DNA from: JAVBSX01 sp031549145
GTDB lineage: Bacteria > Planctomycetota > Planctomycetia > Pirellulales > Thermoguttaceae
DNA length: 62,204 nucleotides
Direction: 5' to 3'
Assembly (NCBI GenBank): GCA_031549145.1
Contig: JAVBQI010000015.1
Location: forward strand, 1-62,204
Within the stretch, counting starts at the first letter, position 1; each line of letters starts with the position of its first letter. The notes beneath the pieces were generated by a model, which saw only the letters and a list, made by a program, of their open reading frames with translations, was not told where the DNA came from and did no database searches. Made by a program: the position numbers and the translations under genes. Below are positions 58,897-62,204 of the stretch, in pieces.

Positions 58897-59337
58897 ATGG
58901 ACAAAACTTTTATGGCCAAGCCGAACGAAGTCGAGCAACAGTGGTGGTTGGTCGACGGCACGGACAAGGTCGTCGGGCGTTTGGCGAGCGAAATCGCGAT
59001 GATTCTCATGGGAAAACATCGCCCGACGTATACCCCGCATGTCGATACCGGCGATTTTGTCGTCGTAACCAATGTCGATAAAATCACGTTTTCCGGAAAA
59101 AAACTGGACCAAAAACGGTACACTTGGTACACCGGCTGGCCGGGTTTGCGGGTTCAAACGGCCCGCGAAAGAATGGAAACCAAGCCGGAACTGGTTTTGA
59201 GCGAGGCGGTTCGTCGGATGTTGCCGAAAAACAAGCTCGGCCGCAAAATGTTGACGAAATTGAAGATCTATAAAAGCGGCGAGCAGCATCCGCATCAAGC
59301 ACAGATGCCGAAGCCGTTGGACCTCGCGAAAAAGTAG
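58897..59337 (+). CDS. rplM: 50S ribosomal protein L13
   Basis: A 146-residue early-assembly protein of the large subunit. I start at the ATG at 58897 (MDKTFMAKPNEVEQQWWLVD), which lines up with the family; an ATG six codons on (MAKPNE) is possible. Family blocks: VVGRLASEIAMILMGKHRP, GDFVVVTNVDKITFSGKK, and the end SGEQHPHQAQMPKPL. It is followed by rpsI after 66 bp, the usual pair in bacteria. An upstream promoter and a downstream terminator make a two-gene operon. Confidence 0.97.
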   Translation: MDKTFMAKPNEVEQQWWLVDGTDKVVGRLASEIAMILMGKHRPTYTPHVDTGDFVVVTNVDKITFSGKKLDQKRYTWYTGWPGLRVQTARERMETKPELVLSEAVRRMLPKNKLGRKMLTKLKIYKSGEQHPHQAQMPKPLDLAKK

Positions 59338-59403
59338 TATTTGTTGCATTCCCCTTATTTTTAGCGGTCGATCAAAAATATCGACGAGAAAAAGGCAATC
59401 TCA

Positions 59404-59829
59404 ATGGTTAAAATCGGTCAATTCGTAATCGAAGGAAACGGAAAAAACGATTCGGTGGGAACAGGACGTCGCAAATCGGCCGTCGCCCGGGTTCGGGTTC
59501 GCGCCGGGTCCGGCAAAATCAGCATCAACAAGCGGGAATTTGAAGAATTTTTCAAAACCGACCAGCAGCGACAAGCGGTGCTCGCTCCGCTTAAGGCGAC
59601 CGGAAAACTCGAACAGGTTGATGTGGTCATTTCCGTAACAGGAGGAGGAACGACGGGACAAGCCGATGCATGCAAGCTCGGCATCGCCCGGGCCTTGAAA
59701 ATTTTCGATCCCGAAACCGAAGCGAAACTTCGTGAAGAGAGCCTCTTGACCCGGGATGCCCGCGAGGTCGAGCGTAAAAAATACGGCTTGCGGGGTGCCC
59801 GTCGCGGAACACAGTTCTCGAAACGTTAA
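59404..59829 (+). CDS. rpsI: 30S ribosomal protein S9
   Basis: A 141-residue small-subunit protein whose C-terminal tail reaches the P-site tRNA. The core motif GTGRRKSAVARVRV is near residue 20, then the VSVTGGG-type block (VISVTGGGTTGQADACKLGIARAL), and the tail RKKYGLRGARRGTQFSKR with the final Lys-Arg. The N-terminal 18 residues (MVKIGQFVIEGNGKNDS) are an extension over many bacterial S9 proteins. It is the second gene of the rplM operon. Confidence 0.97.
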   Translation: MVKIGQFVIEGNGKNDSVGTGRRKSAVARVRVRAGSGKISINKREFEEFFKTDQQRQAVLAPLKATGKLEQVDVVISVTGGGTTGQADACKLGIARALKIFDPETEAKLREESLLTRDAREVERKKYGLRGARRGTQFSKR

Positions 59830-59881
59830 TCTCGTTTTACGGAAAATTCGGCTCCCGGTTTTCCGTATGCTCGAACAGCGA

Positions 59882-59918
59882 CGGCTCGACGGTTTTTTAT
59901 CGTCGAGCCGTTTTTTTT
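59882..59918 (+). terminator. Intrinsic terminator of rplM-rpsI
   Basis: CGGCTCGACG (59882-59891) pairs perfectly with CGTCGAGCCG (59901-59910), followed by eight T. This is the clearest factor-independent terminator in the window. The rest of the gap (59830-60187) has no gene that I could see. Confidence 0.92.
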
Positions 59919-60187
59919 GTTGTCAAAGCAGGAATTTCGCCAAATCGGGAAAAGAGCACTTTTTTCTCAAAACGGTTGTGAAAAAGGGGAGTTTTGTGGT
60001 AAACTGGATGCCGAGGTTGGGCTTGTTCGTTACCCTTTCGAACTCAATTACAGGTCCGCTCATAAAATTTGGCCCTTGATTTTCAAGACGGAGCGAAGCG
60101 TCGTCTCAAAAATCAAGGGATCGAGAGTGTTCGCGTTACAAAACGGGTCAAATTTTTCGCGCAGATCAATAAGTACGGAATTTGTCA

Positions 60188-60979
60188 ATGAGTTACATTA
60201 TTTTTCCCGTCGAATGGGACACGAAATTTTTCGGCTTTCCGGTCGGTCGGCTGAACCTCTCGGCCGATTTTTCCCAAGATAAACTCAACGAAACTCTCCG
60301 GCAAGGTAAAAAAGATTACCGTCTCATCTATATTTTCCTCAAGGAAAAAGGGCCGAACGAATTCGCGAATCTGGAAGCCCCCTGTCATTGTTATGATCGC
60401 AAGGTGGTCTTCGAGAAAGAAACGCCGCATACGGCTCCCGAACTCGATCCGCGTTTGCGACTGTATACGGAAACCGCCTGCACGAAAAAACTGGAAGCCC
60501 TCGCGGTAACCTCCGGTTCTTATTCCCGGTTCCGGAAAGACCCGCAGATTCTGCCGTTTTACGAACAGCTGTTCCTGACCTGGATCAACAATTCCGTTCT
60601 CGGAGGAATGGCCGATGCGATCTGGGTTTGGCTCGGGGACGACGGCAAACCGTCCGGACTGGCGACGGCCCGTTGCGTCAAACAAACCGACCCGCAAACC
60701 GGAAAGGCGACCCGGGACGGTCGGATCGGGATGCTCGCCGTCGAAGAAAAATACCGTCGGCAAGGTGTCGCAACCAGCCTTCTCAAAGCGTGCGAATACT
60801 GGAGCATCTCTCTCGGCTTGGAAACGACCTCGCTTGTCGCTCCCGCCGATTGCGATTGGATTTGCAACATGTGTAAAAAAGCGGGCTACACGGCCGGAAA
60901 CGAGGTTTCCGTCTATCATTATTGGTCGCCCCATTGGAATTACAACCCGAAACAGGGTTGGAAGTTCGGAGGAAAATAA
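60188..60979 (+). CDS. GNAT-family acetyltransferase
   Basis: A 263-residue acetyltransferase starting at the ATG at 60188. The N-terminal part (MSYIIFPVEWDTKFFGFPVG) resembles the start of TDP-4-amino-sugar acetyltransferases of the WecD type (WDSEFFGF-like). The acetyl-CoA loop is RIGMLAVEEKYRRQGVATSLL near residue 180 (R-R-Q-G-V-A). The conserved Asn/Tyr pair near the end (YHYWSPHWNY) is unusual. An amino-sugar substrate for surface polysaccharide is possible from the N-terminal likeness, but no sugar operon is adjacent. A family C repeat follows directly. Confidence 0.78.
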   Translation: MSYIIFPVEWDTKFFGFPVGRLNLSADFSQDKLNETLRQGKKDYRLIYIFLKEKGPNEFANLEAPCHCYDRKVVFEKETPHTAPELDPRLRLYTETACTKKLEALAVTSGSYSRFRKDPQILPFYEQLFLTWINNSVLGGMADAIWVWLGDDGKPSGLATARCVKQTDPQTGKATRDGRIGMLAVEEKYRRQGVATSLLKACEYWSISLGLETTSLVAPADCDWICNMCKKAGYTAGNEVSVYHYWSPHWNYNPKQGWKFGGK

Positions 60980-61076
60980 ACGAGCCGGGACCTACGGTCC
61001 CGACTGCATTTGTTGCGGGAAAAGATAACCGCCCAAGAACAGAGACAGTCGGGGGCATAGCCCCCGGCTCGTTGTG
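60980..61076. repeat. Family C inverted repeat
   Basis: ACGAGCCGGGACCTACGGTC opens and CATAGCCCCCGGCTCGTTGT closes the element; the internal GACTGCAT and CAGTCGG match other copies. It lies between the GNAT gene and apgM. Confidence 0.8.
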
Positions 61077-61127
61077 TTTGGCTCCCGGTTCCCTTGTATT
61101 AACCCTCATTTTGAAGGACGAAAAATT

Positions 61128-62204
61128 ATGGATTTGCATCAGTTGATTTTGGATTTGAAGGAAACCGACGGCGGGAAAATCGTGATGTACGTCGCCGACG
61201 GTTTGGGCGGGTTGCCGCTTGAGCCGGGCGGGCCGACGGAATTAGAAAAAGCGAATACCCCGCACCTCGATTATATGGCGAAGATCGGCGTTTCCGGCAT
61301 GTCGTATCCGATCAAGCCGGGGATCACCCCGGGCAGCGGCCCCGGGCATTTGGGGCTGTTCGGGTACGATCCGCTCGCTTTCCCGATCGGTCGGGGCGTG
61401 CTTGAGGCGTCCGGTATCGGCTTCGCCGTCGGTCCGAAAGACGTCGCGATCCGCTGCAATTTCTGCACGACGGATGCAAGCGGCAACATCACCGACCGTC
61501 GGGCCGGTCGCATTCCGACCGAGGAAAGCACGAAAGTCGTCGAAACGCTCAAAGCGATCAAGATTCCCGGCGTCGAAATTTTCGTCGAGCCGGTCCAGGA
61601 ACACCGCTTCGTCGTCGTGTTTCGCGGCGAAGGGCTCGGGGGGAATGTTGCCGATACCGACCCGCAAAAGACCGGAGTGCCGGTTCTCGATCCGGTCGCC
61701 CATGATGAGGCGAGCAAAAAAACCGCCCAAATCGCGAAAGAATTTCATTCCCAAGCGGTCAAAATTCTCGCTTCCCAGCCAAAGGCGAACAACCATACGA
61801 TGCGTGGGTTCGCGACGAAACCGTCGCTGCCGCACTTCCCGGACCTGTTCGGCTTGAAGGCGGCCGCGATCGCGGTGTACCCGATGTACAAAGGGCTCGC
61901 GAGTCTCGTCGGAATGGAAGTCGTCGGCAAGCCGAAGTCGCTCGCCGAGGAAATCGACGTCCTTGAAAGCGTTTGGAACGACTATGATTTCTTCTTCATT
62001 CATTTCAAGTACACCGATTCGCGTGGAGAAGACGGCAATTTCGAGGAAAAAGTGAAGATGATCGAACAGTTCGATTCGATGATCCCGCGGATTCGGAAAT
62101 TGAAGCCGGATTGCCTTGTCGTAACGGGCGATCACAGCACGCCGGCGAAAATGTCTTCGCACAGTTTTCACCCTGTTCCGACGCTCATCGTTTCGGACCT
62201 GGCG
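61128..62204 (+). CDS. apgM: Cofactor-independent phosphoglycerate mutase, archaeal type (cut by window end)
   Basis: The first 359 codons of an iPGM of the ApgM branch, which interconverts 3- and 2-phosphoglycerate without bisphosphoglycerate, in glycolysis. The ATG at 61128 has AAGGA (61114-61118) ahead. Metal and phosphate motifs: VMYVADGLGGLP near residue 20, GITPGSGPGHLGLFGYDP with the Ser nucleophile near residue 68, and LVVTGDHSTPAKMSSHSF near 335. The frame is open to the last base. About 40 residues are expected to be missing, judging from the usual 400. Confidence 0.92.
   Translation, partial: MDLHQLILDLKETDGGKIVMYVADGLGGLPLEPGGPTELEKANTPHLDYMAKIGVSGMSYPIKPGITPGSGPGHLGLFGYDPLAFPIGRGVLEASGIGFAVGPKDVAIRCNFCTTDASGNITDRRAGRIPTEESTKVVETLKAIKIPGVEIFVEPVQEHRFVVVFRGEGLGGNVADTDPQKTGVPVLDPVAHDEASKKTAQIAKEFHSQAVKILASQPKANNHTMRGFATKPSLPHFPDLFGLKAAAIAVYPMYKGLASLVGMEVVGKPKSLAEEIDVLESVWNDYDFFFIHFKYTDSRGEDGNFEEKVKMIEQFDSMIPRIRKLKPDCLVVTGDHSTPAKMSSHSFHPVPTLIVSDLA

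Overview
The window reads as a chromosomal segment of a planctomycete (Planctomycetota, probably Pirellulales-like). The main evidence is two DUF1559 proteins, Tat-exported sugar isomerase and Gfo/Idh/MocA proteins, a DnaA of the type seen in this phylum (no recognisable domain I), a secreted protein that joins a hydrazine-synthase-alpha-like region, two c-type heme motifs and an FGE-like domain, and several palindromic repeat families. The genus cannot be named from sequence alone. There are no rRNA or tRNA genes and no CRISPR array. I saw no insertion sequence or phage genes.

Layout. 1-7 kb: the 5' end of an unknown minus-strand gene, then ahcY behind a strong promoter and a textbook S-adenosylhomocysteine riboswitch, an LRR lipoprotein, tandem DUF1559 genes and purA. 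7-12 kb: a GNAT enzyme, purM, a PlsC-type acyltransferase and a secreted unknown. 12-15.1 kb: dnaB and dnaA. They are followed by a 1.2 kb non-coding stretch with an AT-rich end. 16-25.5 kb: a LysM/YkuD protein with an odd active-site motif, zwf, a LUD protein, a zinc-ribbon/PH membrane protein, a TlpA-like thioredoxin, a Tat-exported isomerase and motAB. 25.9-31.4 kb: the cytochrome/FGE fusion, a C39-like peptidase and a Tat-exported oxidoreductase. 31.4-34 kb: a disturbed locus in which a gene with an in-frame TGA lies between a duplicated 3' piece of an M50 peptidase gene and the frameshifted M50 gene itself. 34-43.2 kb: an isomerase, a membrane protein, a large secretin, a lipoprotein and a BON-domain protein; the last two overlap tail to tail. 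43.5-62.2 kb: ftsH, rubredoxin, a helical-repeat secreted protein, sppA, purL with an internal 7-bp microsatellite, rnhA, mqnA, an NRDE protein, an MgtA-type P-type ATPase, rplM-rpsI with promoter and terminator, a GNAT enzyme, and an apgM-type phosphoglycerate mutase cut by the window end.

How the genes work together. Most genes are single transcription units or pairs. purA, purM and purL are purine genes scattered across the window, ahcY recycles SAH, and zwf and apgM belong to central carbon metabolism. The secretin region looks like an envelope machine with lineage-specific partners. Between genes lie at least eight families of dispersed inverted repeats, which often replace recognisable terminators and create false N-terminal extensions of ORFs (zwf, rnhA, mgtA, the BON protein).

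The items most worth following up are the SAH riboswitch, the 31.4-33.0 kb disrupted cassette, the purL microsatellite, the heme/FGE fusion protein, the L,D-transpeptidase-like protein lacking the canonical motif, and the repeat families.
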